64,000 nucleotides of DNA from Apium graveolens (taxonomy: Eukaryota > Streptophyta > Magnoliopsida > Apiales > Apiaceae). Each line of letters begins with the position of its first letter. Within the stretch, counting starts at the first letter, position 1. The stretch spans positions 168,500,275 through 168,564,274 of the forward strand of contig NC_133647.1 in NCBI RefSeq assembly GCF_009905375.1. The letters run 5' to 3'. A program made the position numbers and the translations under genes. The notes beneath the pieces were generated by a model, which did no database searches, was not told the origin of the DNA, and saw only the letters and a program-made list of their open reading frames with translations. This document shows positions 33,680 through 44,398 of the stretch, piece after piece.

Positions 33680-34710
33680 CTACGGCTGCGATATGTTACC
33701 ATCTTGATTTTGAACATTATCCCGCACGTGGGGTTCCTCCGGGCCGCATCGCGGTACTTCCTCATTATTCTGTAACCTTTCTTGAATTCGCACGCCACCC
33801 CGGTCATGAGGACGCGTCCTGGAACCATTGCCCGTAGCACTGTGGGAAGCTACAGGAACAATGACAAGAGCTTCTTCAGTGGAGAGTGCGCCATCTCTCC
33901 TATCATTGTAGGGTGCCCTTCCATGTTGGTATCCCATCCTTCCTCGCCCATTCTTTTGATAGCCTCGGTAATAATTCCCAAACTTTCCTCGCGGAGGGGC
34001 ACGCTCGTGTTCGCGGTGCCGCACCCTATCATCCCTTTGGTATGTAGGGGGCACACGCACTGTGTCACGGGGCCTCGCTTGTCCAATGTTTCCTTCCTTT
34101 TGCCATTCTACCAGCAACATTCTCAGATCGTCATCCTCCAACCTTATGTCGAGCCTTCTTTTTAAGGTTGAAAAGTTTCTTCCTTCCTCATCTTGATTCT
34201 GAGTATTTTTCGCACGAGACGCTCGTCCATCGTACGCCCAGACCTATGGGGGTGTGGCACAACCTGATTGACAAGACGAGGCCTTTCTCTATCGTCCGTG
34301 TCCTCATCAACAAGCTCCACAATAGGTTCTATATCATCAGAATATTCCAAGCGCCGTGGAGTGTTTCGTTGGTTTTCTCCGCTGTCCTGAGCATCTCCTT
34401 CAACTACAGGCACCTTCCCCACGGCGTGGCAGCGACGAGGAAAATGAAGACCTCTCCTTGTCCTGTGACGCTCTACCGTATTCAGCCTTGAGTGAAAACT
34501 ATTAAGAGTATCCCCCATGCGGTATAACCGCTCCAAGATATCCGCGTTACTGATGAGAACTGGAGGTGTCCCTCCCACATCCGCAGCTCTTGGTGGATCT
34601 GCCATATTTCTGGGCACGTAGTGTTCGTGATGAGCGTAGCCTCCCTCGCCTTCTCCTTCAAATCTGCTGTCACTTCCATCATTAGAACTTCCATCACGAT
34701 TGTAAGACAT
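33680..34710 (-). pseudogene. Tat Gag N-terminal extension, frameshifted
   Basis: Two frames, 34710-34162 and 34141-33680. The first Met is 55 nt inside the 5' LTR, the expected start. The product is charged and low-complexity (SNDGSDSRFEGEGEGG, then Arg/Gly-rich RGKFGNYYRGYQ). One frame change near 34150 and another before 33605 separate it from the Gag core. Confidence 0.65.
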
Positions 34711-34744
34711 CTTTTCCTCCCAAGATTACGATCTTAATCAGCAG

Positions 34745-34765
34745 CCCCTCCTTCTAGCACCAATT
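34745..34765 (-). other. Tat primer-binding region
   Basis: On the minus strand the bases directly inside the 5' LTR read TTGGTGCTAGAAGGAGGGG. The position is right for a primer-binding site; I did not assign the tRNA. Confidence 0.55.
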
Positions 34766-36010
34766 TGTTGACGGAGGAATCTGGTAACAACAAAGTTTGA
34801 GTTTTCTCGCCGGAATTAAGATCTATGATGGTGGTTCTTCGCCGGAAAATCAAGCGGTGTGTGGTGGTTGTGTGTTAATTGGTGGCTGAGATTGATTAGG
34901 GCAAGTGGTGGCTCCTTTTCAGCTCTCAACCTCTTACCCCCTCAATGTGCTTACGTACCCTTTATATAGGGATCAAGCCTGACGTAGTTCTTGTGGAATA
35001 AGAAATCTAATGGGCTTAGATTTCTTATTCCTAGGCCCGGTAGAAGCCCATCCAAAGTTCGTCCTCCGCTAGCTTTAGGAATGTCCAACTATGAGGCTCA
35101 ACCGCGAAGGCCCAAGGCTCATCCGTAATCGCAGGACTTCACGGATAGTGCATCTCCCTGCGCAAGGATAACACTCCGCTACAACTATCTTCCTTGATTT
35201 ACGGACGTAGGTATAACCACGGTTCACCCCAAGTGCCGGACGCATCCCTGTCCCCCGAATGAGGATAACCCACCAGATAACAGGACAGGCGATCCCAAAC
35301 TCTTGGGTGCAAAGTGCAGGATGACTCTAAAGTTCTCCAACGAGGACACCCGTTGAATACAAGAACAGAGTTCCCAAAGCACACACCAATGTTAATCCCG
35401 CATCCCTAACGAGGACACCCGTTGAATACATGAGGAGGCCTTCAATCATCAGGCATACCCCTGGAGGCCTTCAAGTTTTTCACGGACATCCCCCTCCTTG
35501 ACCGTCTCAAGGAGGGAATTCTTCAAAGAGTACCTGCAACAAATACGTTAGTAAAAACAATCTCCATTGCTCCTCTCCACGCAAGTTTTGTCCTGAAGTC
35601 ACCATTGAAAGTGTATTGACCAAATACAGGACGCGTCTTAAGATCCTGGACGCGTCCTTACCTTTATAAAGCCAACATTGTTTCTTCAACAACCGTTTCT
35701 TACAGCATGCCACAGCGATAAGACGCGTCCTAATAGGGACGGGCGCGTCCTCCAGCTTCCATTGCCAAAAGACCACATTTGCCAATTAATTTCATCACGG
35801 TTGACGCGTCCACAACGCTTAGGCGCGCCCTTCCCTAATCATGCACTCCCAAATTTCGCCATCATCAGACTATAAAACATCTTCTTAAGACCCTGGGCGC
35901 GTCCTTTGTACCTGAACGCGTCCTTACCTTTTACATTGCAATACCAGTTTTGACTGTACTTAATTCGCATTTGACCCGAGTCAATCCAATGTCAAATTTT
36001 GGGCATAACA
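34766..36010 (-). repeat. Tat 5' LTR
   Basis: 1245 bp, partner of 22076-23320. Near 35629-35940 it keeps better matches to GGACGCGTCC than the partner LTR does (for example the pair at 35629/35648, whose partner is degraded to ATG and GAT forms). Followed by AAGAA. Confidence 0.93.
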
Positions 36011-36015
36011 AAGAA

Positions 36016-36490
36016 TATAACGGAGGCTAAAGATGCTAATAATATATATGAAAACTACGCAATAGTCTAGTCTGAAATGCAAAGAAATATTGTTGTTATT
36101 ATTGAAGAGCAAAGAGTTGCGTGAACGTATTGTTGCACATCACTACCCAAGCACTGGATCTCCATGGCTTAGGGTGATCTTGGAACGGAGAAATAGTACT
36201 TTCATGATACTTGAGCTGCAAGGTGAGGGGGAGGAGCGAAACAGCTAATCACAAAAATGCCAACAAAAGCATCATTGCCAATTTTTCCTTTGGGGTAGGT
36301 GTTTAATGTTGATGGATGCAACATTAAGTTATGCAAAATGGTTACCAAACAAAAATTAATGTTGGGAAGGAACAGACATCACAATAATAGGATGACAGAA
36401 TCGAGAAACGGAAAATGAGTGAAAGATTTTCAGCAGTTGATGAAGTACCGAGAGGAAAAAGCTATTTAAAAATAAATAGAAAGGGTTTTA
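36016..36490 (-). pseudogene. Decayed membrane-protein gene copy, 5' part
   Basis: The plus strand aligns with 48840-49300: GGCTAAAGATGCTA, GGTGATCTTGGAACGGAGAA (versus GGTAATCTTTGAATGGAGAA), CTTGAGCTGCAAGGTGAGG and AAAATGCCAACA all appear in order. A CAT at the start-codon position is kept. Many indels and stops; no open frame. The homologous flank (GATGAAGTACCGAG) follows. Together with 21985-22075 it is one gene copy split by the Tat insertion. Confidence 0.75.
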
Positions 36491-38527
36491 AAAGGTTTAT
36501 CAATAATCAAGCAGGAAAAGAACACAAGGTTTGTTCATCATTTTAGCATTCTGTATTCTGCATTATCCAAACTTACTTAAAGATTTCCTTTTGATGACTT
36601 ATATTGAAAGGTTTAGTTAGAAAAATTAGGAGATAATATTGGCCACAGTCCAATTATGTTTTTAAATTAAAAATTGCAACAATTTTGAATCTTGTTGTTG
36701 ATAATTAAATTTAATTAAATAATTCATCATTGAAAAATGAAAAATAATGTACAATTTGTAACTAATTTTAGAAAGTTTTAAAATAAAATATTTAAAATAT
36801 AAAATTAGTGTGTAGAGAAAAAATGGACCTAACCACGTTGAAATGACATTAGATATTTACAGTAAAATTACCGGACTCTATGTTTACTTTTTTGAACTAT
36901 TATATTAGTATATTCGTAATTTTAAATTATATTTTTCTTAGTTTTAGGGTAATTTTATTCAATTTTTTGGTAGCTATGATACCTGTAATATCAATTTAAT
37001 ACAGATTGGTAAAATTTTAAACAAATTGATTAGAGTCAATGGATCTAAAATAAAGAAATAATCTATAATCAACGATAACGATAACTAGCTATCCTAAATT
37101 GAATAGAATAATATTGCAAATTTCGTGATTTTTTTTTCAAATACACGATAATGTTTGTTGGACAAAATTTTTAAATCATAACGGAATTAAATATTACTTC
37201 GTGAGTTTCGCATGGGCCGTAAAATTGTCAAAATCTAATTTATAAAACTCAAAATAAATTCAAAATAAAATTAAACAAAATTCGATAACATTTTTTGCTT
37301 GTTTGAACTTTAATTCGATTTTTTTGATTACTTCAGATTAATAAATATTTGTTAATTAATATTAGTGCATTACACGCCAAAACAATAAAAATTTGGTGGT
37401 CGGTTAGTCGTATCGTATTTGGGTTATATAGTAATTGGATTTATATAATACACGAAATTGCTTTTGTATTTATATTATTAATAATTTTTTTTTCAAAACT
37501 CAAATAGCGATAATTTTTTTATCTTTGCAATGAAATAAGACTAAATAATATATTCATCTTGACTATAACAAAATTATATTATTGAACAACATTAAAATAA
37601 ATTTAAAATCAAACTAATTATAATAAGTTGAATTTAGTCGTTATAATGGACTTTGGGTTAAAACAAAATAATTATTACTATTGATTGGCTAAAAAATATC
37701 ATATTAACCGACGATTCGTCAATCGAAATAATAATATCGGGTTAAAACAAAATTATAATATAGAGTAACACTTCATGAAAAAACCTCTTATGGAGATTTA
37801 TTTAAAAAATATAATAATTTATTATATTTATTATCATATATAGTTACAAATTTTAATTATAAAGTTAAAAAGAGAAGTTTTACAATTTTTTTTATAAAAA
37901 GAGATCTATAATAAAGGTTGTCCATTGTTCTTCATAAAAATAACAAAATACTATATACAATTTTTCCAGGCTAAAAATTTGTAGAAATAATTCACGGTAA
38001 AGTGGAACTAAAATCAAAATAAAATTTGACCATCTAAAACAAAATAATGTATACAATTTATACGAGTTAAACAAAAATGTGTGTATATAGCTTTAAATAA
38101 AATTAAAATTAAACTAAATATAATTGGTTAGATTTGATCAGTATAACGAGTCTAGGTATAAAAAAAAAGTAAACATGATTTATATAATATTGAATGGGGA
38201 AAAAATAATTACAGTTTAAATTAAAAAAATATTTTTTATAACACATAGAAATAACAATAGTATCAGTTATTTCAATTAGTGATATTATTTTTTTTCAAAT
38301 TTAAATATCTCTAAATAAAAATATCAAACTATATTTTTGATATGCGAAATTTTAACCAAATTTTTGGTAGTTATGATTTTTCTATTACTAATTTAATATG
38401 GATCGTTAAATCATTTTATAAATATATATATATATGTATGTGTGTGTATATTATCAAATTATATTAAATAAAAGTTTTTAAATAAATAAATTATACGTCA
38501 TAAAAATTATAAATAAATTTATGCCTC
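36491..38527. other. AT-rich intergenic DNA with weak internal repeats
   Basis: No gene seen. Segments around 36960-37020 and 38345-38420 share a diverged block (TTTTTGGTAG, TATGAT, AATTTAATA), which may be an old repeat. Confidence 0.5.
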
Positions 38528-38535
38528 CTCCGTCT

Positions 38536-39263
38536 AGAGATGCACAAAAGGCCTATCGGACCGGATTTTGACCGGGCCTTAAAAAACACGGGCTTTTCGG
38601 GTTTGACTTTGACAGTGGCGGATTTTCTGAAAATGTCAGAGCTTATTTGGGTCTTCGAGACGGGCTTAACCGGGCTTTTTTTCGGGCCGGACATTTTTCT
38701 AATTTAAATCGGATCGAGTTTTATTTCAGATTCCGAAAACTACATATGTTAGCAATTATATAATTGTTAAAATATATTAATTTACATGGAATATTTTATG
38801 AAAACATTACTTCGTTGAAAATATTTAAATTCGGCAAAAAATAAACATGTTTATTGAATAATATATTTTATCATTGTTATTCAAATATATATAGTGTATT
38901 TACTATATTTTTTTCATTATTTATGCAATGAAGTATATAAATAATATTATTAATTACAAATATGTATATATATATGTGTGTGTGTGTTTAAACTATTATT
39001 TATATTTATAGTAAATTTAAATTCATAAATATATTAGAAAATATATTAGAATAATCAGATTTTATCCGCGTTTTTTCGGGGTTTTAACCGGGCCGGGCTG
39101 AACTAAGTCCGAAATTTTAACCGGGCCGGACCAGGATTTGCTTAAAAATATAGGATCCGTTGAAGTCCGAAACCCAGACTTTGACCCGACCAAATTTGAC
39201 CAGATTTTGACCAAATCGGACCGGACCTAATTTTCGAGTTCAGGTTTGGTTTGTTGTGCATCT
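38536..39263. mobile_element. hAT-like non-autonomous element
   Basis: The ends AGAGATGCACAA and TTGTTGTGCATCT are imperfect inverted repeats. The flanks CTCCGTCT (38528-38535) and CTCCGTTA (39264-39271) match at 6 of 8 positions, fitting an 8-bp target duplication. Subterminal regions at both ends are packed with ACCGGGCC / CCGGAC / TTTGACC motifs, of the kind that bind hAT transposases. The AT-rich interior has no coding potential. Confidence 0.7.
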
Positions 39264-39271
39264 CTCCGTTA

Positions 39272-39521
39272 CAAGTAAGCACGCTTTCCTGACATAAACC
39301 TTTTGGAGGAAAAGGTCATAGAATTTGGTATATATACAAAAATTTGAAAGGTTCCTGCTGCCCTAACAAACAATAGTGTGTCGGGACTCGGGACATTAAA
39401 ACGGTAGGTAAAAGAAAAATATTTTAATCCGAGCACTTAAGAAAAAAGGATAAAAAAATCTGGATCAGCGTGTTACAGAAGACTTATCTAAGCCCTGTTA
39501 GGGATTAAGACCCAGTTGGAA
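39272..39521 (+). promoter_or_regulatory. Upstream region of the NLP-like gene
   Basis: A TATA-like GGTATATATAC lies near 39328-39338, about 185 nt before the ATG at 39522. Assignment as core promoter is a position-based guess. Confidence 0.35.
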
Positions 39522-42500
39522 ATGAAGAGGAATTGTGGAAACGACTCTTTTCCCCTCTACCCCTCCAAAAAAGAAAGGATATCTACACAAGTTGATCATT
39601 TTGTTTGTTATGATTTATTTGTCAGTGATTGGCTTCAAGTTGGGGCAGATTTTGATTTTTTTGGTAGCAGAGATGGTAGAGACCTGTGTGAAATGTTAGA
39701 TAGCAGCGATAATAGTGACTCTGAAAGTAGGAAAACAAAAGGGCTCAAAAGGAATGCAGTGAATGATATTGCTACAACGAGCGGATCCTCCGAGAATGTA
39801 TCTGTTGATCAACTTTCTAATGTAGCTTCAACTTACCTTAAACGACCTAAAACTCATGATCCGACTACTTCCGTGAGTACTAATTTAGAGTTGGAGCACA
39901 AAGTTCGAAAACTTCGAACCAAGGCTACCGCACTTCGAGGGCTACTTAAGTTAACACAGGTTGGCTTGATATATTTAAAATTTTCTGTGTTTTTGTCCAG
40001 TCTTTTATTTCAATTTTTAACGGAGATCCTTCTCCTATTTGTAATATATAGTTCAAGTCTCTAAGGTGTTTATGAGTATTAAGTTTTTGGTACAAACAAA
40101 TATGCTAAACTGTTTGATTAAACGCCAATATTTTGCTATCAGATTCCAGAAAGCAGACTCCTGGAAATGGATCACTTGTTGACAGTTATATGTGAAACAT
40201 TTTCGATACCCCTTGCTCAATACTGGGTCGTTACAGACCCTTACTTTGGACGACTTAGGGTAATGTGTCAAAAAGGTAACACAAAATTTGGAATATTAAA
40301 ACCCTGGTGCGAGTTTAAAACTACCTGTTTGCAAATGCATCTTAATGTAGGTAAAGGCCTTGTTGGCAACACATTTCTATCCCATAAATCCTTGTTCTGC
40401 AAGGATATTAAAGAACTTAGCACTACTTGTTACCCCATGGCGCAGTATCCACTGAATTGTGGGTCAATTGCTTGTTTTACAGTATGCTTGCATAGCATTT
40501 CCCCAAAATATACAGAATGTGTACTGGAGTTCTTTCTGCCCTCGCAAGAAATGGATAGTTTTTACCCTCAAACCTTGTTGAACTCTCTTTTGGCAACAAT
40601 GAAGGAACATCTTCCGTATTATATTGTTGCCTCAGGGGAACAATTAGGACAAGTGTTGTCTGTAGATATTATCAGCACTTATACAGTTGTGCCTCAATCT
40701 TTTAAAGTAGGTCAGCCCAATAGCTCTCTTTCTTACCATGAAGACTCAAAAAAGGAAGGGGATATTCTGTACATAGAAAAGAGTAACTCGGCCATAAATA
40801 ATGATGAAGCAACTACCTCGGGCGGAACTTCAAAGTGCACACCTGTTAATGTCGCTGAGATCACTGATCGTTAGTCCTTGTACCTTAATATTTTATGCTT
40901 TTCGTTTCTTAACTTTCATTTGTTCTTTATGGTGGAAACATATGCTCAATTTATTTAGTTCTTTCGCAGTAGATGAACTGGAAGAAGAATCACTTTTCAA
41001 GTGTAGTAAATCTCAGTCTCTCACTTCCCAATTAAAGAGAACTAAGAAAATTGTAGAAGGTGAAAGGAGTATTCTGAGAATAGATCATTCCGCTTTCGAG
41101 ATGAATTTGAAAAAGGGGATAAATCACAGAGGGGAAAGCGCGGTTGATGAGCTAGGTAACATTATTTTTTTTCATACAACACAAGCTGCAAACACAAATA
41201 ATTACAGGACCTGTAAACAATGCAAGAAAGAGCTTTTTTTAGCTTTCATCAAACTTCAAGTACTATTAGTAAAACATATAGTGACTGTTGAAATTTTATT
41301 ACATAAGTAGAAGTTATCAACTTCTCTATACATCGTGAACCCATGTATTTTAGAATAGTTTAAGATGAAAGTTCTCTTCCGCACCATGAAGGGCAGGCAT
41401 CCCCAAAAAAGTTTCACATTTGCAACTGTTTAAAGATGGTACCAAACAGGATCAGCGTATTCTGGACATAGAAATGGGTAACTCAAACTCTTATAATAAA
41501 ACCGACGAGGAGGAAATGTCAGAAGGAACATCCAATATTTTCTTTATTATTTATACACTTTTTTGTTCTTTATGTGGTGGACTTGTCTTTCAAATTTGTT
41601 ATATGGTTTGTTCACAGGGGATGAATTGGAAGAAGTATCACCTAGCATGTTAATTGAATCTCAGTCTCTCGCTTCCCAACCCAAGAGATCTGAAGAAAGT
41701 TTAGAAGATGAGGGAAATACTGTGAAGATATTTAATTCTGCTATGGTAGTGACTTCGGAAGAGGCTATACTGCAGAAAGAGCACACGGTGGCTGAAAAGA
41801 GAGGTAACATAACAATTTGTTTTAAGAATTAAACTACTAACTAGAATCATGCGTGCTTTTACTAATTTAATAAGAATTTCATGCTTTATTTGCAATAGAT
41901 CAAAATGGAAGTTCAATTTTTTGTTTCGTTGATGACCTCACAGTAGTTATAGGGGTAGAAGGATCAACGGTTGAAGACATTGGATATACTGCGAGTACTG
42001 CATCTCAGCCTTCCAATTTCCAAACCATGATATTGCTACCCCAGCAAGTACTCGATGAAGATACTTCAACTCAGGAACTGATATTGGAACATGTACTTCG
42101 AACACGAATTGTGGGCGTAGAAAAAGATAAAACAACCATACATTCTGCCAGTAAAACATGCATACATGAGACATCAGAAAGAGAGAAGCAATCTAAAAAC
42201 GGCAACAGTTTTCAGAAAATTTATGAGCAATTTGGGAGAAGATTAGATGATGCTGCAAACTGCTGTAGTGGTATGTTTTACTTTATTTGTCAGCTTACTT
42301 TACTCATTAAACATATGTGTCTAGTCTTGTTTTTAGATGTTCACTTTTCTATCAAGCACATATGTAAAAATCTGGAAAGAGAACTAGAACCAATTAGTAA
42401 TCTAACTAGGTTCTACATGATAACTAGAACTCTCAAAAAGTATTTTTATGTAAGGTTACAAATGATTTTCAAACGCAAACTACTTTTATTTTATTTCATA

Positions 42501-44398
42501 ATTATCATTTTTAAAGTATTTATTAACAGAAGTACTTTGTAAGCTTGTTTTTGATGTTCTTAATATGGTAAAAATATCTGTCAAAGTATAAGGTTTGTTG
42601 CTTCGCAGGGAATGAATTGGAAAAAGAATCACCTATGATGTGTATTAAACCTCAATCTATCACTTCCCAGCCCAACAGATCTGGGAAAATCTCAAAAGAA
42701 ATTGGGAGCACGGCAGAGATAGATCATTCTTCCTCGGAAATTACTTTTGAAGAGGCTACGAATCACAAAGAGCAGACTAAGGCTGCTCAGACAGGTAAAA
42801 TAACCATTTTTTTGTTAACTAGAAACATGCATAGCGTACTAAAATATATAACTGTGATTAGTTTATACCTTGCATGTACTTACTAATATGGAATCTGATT
42901 TTATCTTTATAGCTGGCTTCACAGTAGATGAACCGATAGACGAATCACCTATCGACAATGCTGTGTATGCTACTAGTGATAAAGACATTAAAACTATGAG
43001 TATCGCATCCGAGCCTTCCATTTTGGAAACCATGAGATTGCTACCCCTTTTTCATGTTGAAGAAGATACGATGGTGTTACAAGATGAAGGGGATGCATCC
43101 CAACAGCTTCCTTGTATTCCGCAACCTTTGTATAGAGATGGCATTGAGGAAGATGAACAAGTTCTTGACATAACAGAGTGTACCCCAAATGTTAACCCCT
43201 CTGAAGAAATCGCCACAGATGAGACGTCAAAAAGACAACCTGACAATGTCGCTGACATCATTTGCTGTTGGTCATTTTATCAGTCTGTTTATATTGACGT
43301 TTCTCAGTTTTAGTTTGGCTCTACTTGGTGGAAATATATGTCTAAGTATATATTTGGTTGCTTCGCAGTTGATGGCTTGAAAGAAGAATCATCTATCCAG
43401 TGTACTGAACCTCGGTCTCTCACTCCCAGATCCAAGAGAACTGAAAACATCTTAAAAGATGATGGGAACATTATAGATATAGACCATTATGCTCCGGATA
43501 TGATTCTGAAAGAGGCTATACAGTACAGAGGACACACTGTGGCTGATCAGGGAGGTAACATTACCTTTAGTATTACAGGAAAAACTATAAGCATGCCTAC
43601 TTTACTAATATATACGTGCACATAATAATCAAACGAACTTCTGCACTCGATTTTATTGAAAGCTGGATTTTGTTTTCATTGGCGGTGTCACAACAGATGC
43701 TTATGTATCAAAACTAGAATAAGCGTTTGAAAAAGATATCAGTTATGAAAGTCTTAGCCAGCATTTTGGGACACCACTAGATGATGCAAGAAAGAGCTTT
43801 GGTGGTAATTTTTTTGTTCTTGCACTTTTATCTTTAAGCGGACTTTATTCTTATAGCATTTAACTACGGTCGGAATCTTATTTGCGTTTGATAGTTTTTA
43901 AATATATTACATATGTTCTCTTTTTCAGTTAGTCGAACTGCATTTAAAAAAATGTGTAGAAATGTTGGAATTACGAGGTGGAAGTATGGGAAGAGAAACA
44001 TGGGAGAGAATTCATCTAAGCCTATGAGACGATTAAATGATGAGGAAGCCGGCAGAAGAATTTTTTCGTCAGGCATGCCTCCTGTGCAGGATACACCTGC
44101 TGTTTCTTATACAAGCCAAGACTTGAAGAAGATGACCGTAAAGGCTACGTATTATGGTGTTCCTTTAAGGTTTAACCTGCCTGGCTTGTCAGGATTATTA
44201 GAGTTACAAGATAATGTAATTAAGAGGCTGCATTTGGAGAGAAATAGTTTCAGTGTCAAGTATCAAGATGACGAGGGTGAATGGATTTTAATTGCTTGTG
44301 ATGAAGACGTTCGGGAATGTGTAGAATTCTCAAGATCATTAAAGAAAACAACAATTAAGATGTTGATTGATCCGCCAGTTGATCGTTATGAACCCTAA
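39522..44398 (+). CDS. NIN-like (NLP) protein, RWP-RK/PB1, with multiplied exons
   Basis: NLPs are nuclear transcription factors of nitrate response. Exon 1 (39522-39959, ATG in GGAAATGAAG) and exon 2 (40143-40869) hold the NLP GAF-like region (LPLAQ-type SIPLAQYWVV, then GKGLVGNTFLSHKSLFCKDI and CVLEFFLP). Then come alternating repeat exons, a short RWP-RK exon (43697-43804: ISYESLSQHFGTPLDDARKSFG) and the last exon (43929-44398) with FKKMCRNVGITRW and PB1 (VKATYYG...DDEGEWILIACDEDV). Splice phases agree throughout (phase 1). Odd: TAA at 43720-43722 inside the RWP-RK exon, and RWPxRK reads RWKYGK. So either a pseudogene or a diverged protein that skips that exon. Confidence 0.75.
40970..41155 (+). 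repeat. NLP-like gene, repeat exon A, copy 1
   Basis: 186 nt between acceptor TTTCGCAG and donor CTAG/GTAAC, phase 1. Encodes 62 residues opening DELEEESLF and containing SQSLTSQLKR and IDHSAFEM. Confidence 0.8.
41340..41530 (+). pseudogene. NLP-like gene, decayed repeat exon B
   Basis: Aligns with the end of exon 2 and with 42913-43266 (LFKDGTKQDQRILDIE versus LYRDGIEEDEQVLDIT). It is about 4 nt shorter in one block, which shifts the frame, and no clear splice pair was found, so it is probably skipped. Confidence 0.55.
41618..41803 (+). repeat. NLP-like gene, repeat exon A, copy 2
   Basis: 186 nt, acceptor TTCACAG, donor GAG/GTAAC, phase 1. Opens DELEEVSPS and contains SQSLASQPKRS. Confidence 0.8.
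41899..42270 (+). repeat. NLP-like gene, repeat exon B with second RWP-RK-like half
   Basis: 372 nt, acceptor TTGCAATAG, donor AGTG/GTATGT, phase 1. Shares ASQPSNFQTM and LLP with 42913-43266 (ASEPSILETMRLLP). It ends in FQKIYEQFGRRLDDAANCCSG, a diverged copy of the RWP-RK N-terminal half found at 43730-43804. Confidence 0.7.
42609..42794 (+). repeat. NLP-like gene, repeat exon A, copy 3
   Basis: 186 nt, acceptor CTTCGCAG, donor ACAG/GTAAAA, phase 1. Opens NELEKESPM and contains SQPNRSGK and IDHSSSEI. Confidence 0.8.
42913..43266 (+). repeat. NLP-like gene, repeat exon B, later copy
   Basis: 354 nt, acceptor TTTATAG, donor TGCT/GTTGGT, phase 1. Acidic, with VDEPIDESPIDN and LPLFHVEEDTM. It lacks the RWP-RK-like half of 41899-42270. 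Confidence 0.7.
43369..43554 (+). repeat. NLP-like gene, repeat exon A, copy 4
   Basis: 186 nt, acceptor CTTCGCAG, donor GGAG/GTAACA, phase 1. Opens DGLKEESSI and contains PRSLTPRSKRT and IDHYAPDM. Confidence 0.8.

Larger units (their letters stand above)
22076..36010 (-). mobile_element. Ty3/Gypsy Tat-lineage element with antisense gene, 13.9 kb
   Basis: Both LTRs are 1245 bp (22076-23320 and 34766-36010), with TG...CA ends and target duplication AAGAA (22071-22075 and 36011-36015). Sense genes lie on the minus strand in the order gag, protease, RT, RNase H, a second RNase H, integrase; the RNase H pair and the long 3' region mark the Tat lineage. A spliced antisense gene occupies the 3' region on the plus strand. 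Stops and frameshifts in gag and pol show it is inactive, and LTR divergence by eye is roughly 5% or more. It is exceptional for its paired GGACGCGTCC palindromes. Confidence 0.93.

Noticed and set aside
36491..38527. Weak internal duplication around 36960 and 38345
   Set aside because: Too diverged and AT-rich to call an element by eye; kept only as a remark.
39516..39521. TTG at 39516 as start of the NLP-like gene
   Set aside because: A plant gene would use the in-frame ATG two codons later at 39522.
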